A DNA stretch of 64,000 nucleotides from Todiramphus chloris collaris (taxonomy: Eukaryota; Chordata; Aves; Coraciiformes; Alcedinidae), in contig JANVCC010000018.1 of assembly GCA_025345505.1 (NCBI GenBank), positions 34,966,959-35,030,958 of the forward strand. Reading direction: 5' to 3'. Positions 62,585 to 64,000 of the stretch are shown here, in pieces. Below the pieces are notes generated by a model. That model made no database searches. It saw only the letters and a program-made list of their open reading frames with translations, and was not told the DNA's origin. Position numbers and translations under genes: made by a program. How positions within the stretch are numbered: position 1 is the first letter of the stretch; each line of letters begins with the position of its first letter.

Positions 62585-63675
62585 GTGGCAGACCAAGTCC
62601 ATGGGAACTGATAAGATCTACGCATGGGTCTTGAGGAAACTGACAGATAAAGTTGCTACACTGCTTGCCATCATATCTGAGAAGTCTTGGCAGTCCAGTG
62701 AAGTTCCCATGGACTGGAAAAGGGGAAACATAATCCCCATTTTCAAGAAGGGAAAAGAGAAAGACCTGGGAAACTACAGGCCAGTCATTCACTCTGTGCC
62801 CAGCAAGATCATGGAGCAGATCCTTCTGAAGGCTGTATTAAGGCATAGGGAAAATGAGTTGGTGATTGGTAGCAACTAACATGGCTTCACCAAGGGCAAA
62901 TCATGACTGACAAATTTGGTGGCCTTTTACGATGGCGTTGCAATATCAGCCAATAAAGGGAAGAGCGATTGATGTCACCCACCTGGACTTGTGCAGAACA
63001 TTTGACACACTCCCACGTGACATCCTGCCCTCTAAACTGGAAAGATAGACCACTCAGTAGATAAAGTTTTGGCTGCATGATTGCACTCAGAGTTGCAATC
63101 AATGGCTAGTGTCAAATGATGTTCCTCAGGGTTCACTACTGTGACTGACACTGTGTAACATCTGTGTTGCCAGCATGGACAGTAGGATCAGGTGCACACC
63201 CCGCAAGTCTGCAGCCAATAAAATACAGACATGGACCCACTGGAGTGGAGCCAGATGGTCAGAGGGCTGGAACACCTATGAGGACAGGCTGAGGGATTGG
63301 GGTTGTTCATCCCAGAGAAGAGAAGGCTATAGGGAGACTTTATTGTTGCCTTCCAGCCATCCAGTATCTGAAAGAAACCTACAAGAAAGCTGGGGAGGGA
63401 CTTTTTATGAGACATTGTAATGAAAGGATGATGGCAGTGTCTCTAAACTGGAAAGAGGGAAGATGTTTTTCACTGTGAAGGTGGTGAGATGCTGGAACAG
63501 GTTGCCCAGGGAGGTTGTAGATGGTCCAACACTGAAAGGATTCAAGGCCAATTGGATGGGGTTTTGAGCAACCTGGTCTAGTGGAAAGTGAGTGTGCCCA
63601 TTGCACGGGGGTTGGAACTAGATGGTCTTTAAGGTCCCTTCCAACCCAAACCATTCAAAGATTCTATGACTCTAT
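62585..63675 (+). mobile_element. CR1 LINE, plus strand, internal deletion
   Basis: The plus-strand element begins in the ORF2 fingers region, passes palm motif A, and near 63222 jumps from the FADD area straight to the segment around GGACCCACTGGAGTGG, omitting the part of ORF2 between them. It then runs through the C-terminal part and 3' region (GGGGGTTGGAACTAGATGG) to tail units near 63675. Base changes are many, and several stops break ORF2. The 3' region is an inverted copy of that at 61814-62381. Confidence 0.93.
62595..63200 (+). pseudogene. CR1 ORF2 fingers and palm A, broken
   Basis: The open frame ending at 62879 reads conserved fingers segments of CR1 ORF2: WVLRKLTDKVATLL, SSEVPMDWKRGNIIPIFKKG and DLGNYRPV. 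A TAA closes it just before the HGFTKG motif. Further on, palm motif A survives as HLDLCRTFDTLPRDIL with the catalytic Asp, and motif B as DVPQGSLL-like sequence near 63118 with a stop inside it. Motif C is no longer recognisable, because the codons at about 63205-63220 read KSAANK. No active product is possible. Confidence 0.88.
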
Positions 63676-64000
63676 TTATGCACATTATTTATGCTACATG
63701 GCAGCAACTCTAGTCTTGCTGCTGAGGCTGTGTGGAGTCATTTTGCACTTGGACAGGTCAATATAAGGTGCATGTGCCAAAAGTCCCACATAGACAGTGT
63801 CTGCTTGAGCAGCATTTATGAGTTTTGGGCATCTTGGAAAGCTAAGGTCCAAATCCTAGCCTTGAAAAAGGCAAAAATAAAATGGGTTTCTTTTTATCAC
63901 AGGAATTTCTTCTTTATCAGAATCATTTTTGAATTGAGAAGCCCTTTTAAGCAGTGTACAATAAATCATTGAAGAGTTGCCATTGTCAGCCTGAGTATGA
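63676..64000. other. Unique DNA to the window end, nothing recognised
   Basis: No gene or repeat is seen. A 93-codon plus-strand frame (63691-63972) starts within 20 bp of the CR1 tail and has no recognisable domain. Confidence 0.5.

Noticed and set aside
1-64000. CRISPR array, bacterial operon or phage
   Set aside because: There are no regularly spaced repeats with unique spacers and no dense coding; the CR1 elements show a vertebrate, probably bird, origin.

Overview
This window looks like bird nuclear DNA from a gene-poor, AT-rich region. The main evidence is at least thirteen pieces of CR1 LINE (non-LTR retrotransposon). Most are cut at their 5' end, and most end in the short ATTCTATG or ATTCTGTG tail units that bird CR1 elements carry instead of poly(A). 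Two repeats of avian endogenous-retrovirus type fit the same picture. The clear avian-type CR1 pieces add up to about 8.3 kb, near 13% of the window. I found no host protein-coding gene, rRNA, tRNA, CRISPR array or bacterial-style operon. Most open frames are chance frames, frames antisense to CR1, or low-complexity artefacts. The only ones I can assign to a protein are broken CR1 ORF2 (reverse transcriptase) remnants.

Layout. From 1 to 13.8 kb there are two minus-strand CR1 3' ends (1533-1983, 3974-4408), a small AT minisatellite, a long homopolymer pyrimidine tract (9594-9804) and a CA microsatellite. At 13801-14293 lies an internal CR1 reverse-transcriptase block with one stop codon and both ends missing. 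From 14.3 to 31.8 kb there is mostly unique DNA, with a 25-bp palindrome (15330-15354), a short CR1 beside one copy of an unclassified repeat (21152-21315), a tiny CR1 3' end (23812-23903) and the second copy of that repeat (26361-26526). A block at 28890-29450 is dense in homeobox, POU and AP-1-like motifs and may be a conserved non-coding element. From 31.8 to 42.5 kb there are three longer CR1 copies, one carrying a smaller CR1 inserted inside it (35901-36572), and a 100-N assembly gap (38571-38670). From 42.5 to 58.5 kb there are an ERVL-like solo LTR (44695-45115), a 20-bp tandem repeat, a 380-bp CTTT/CTTCT microsatellite (53422-53802), an old CR1-L3-like fragment (55815-56100) and a second avian ERV-type repeat (56226-56834). 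The last 5.5 kb is a CR1 cluster: one CR1 interrupted by a second in the same orientation (58541-60314), then two CR1 copies in inverted orientation (61814-63675).

No genes act together here. The region reads as intergenic or intronic DNA shaped by repeated LINE insertion, including two readable nested insertions. No clearly new functional system is visible. The best candidates for follow-up are the unclassified two-copy repeat, the nested CR1 insertions that give relative ages, and the putative conserved element near 29 kb. Family names were assigned by eye from memory of repeat families, not by a database search.
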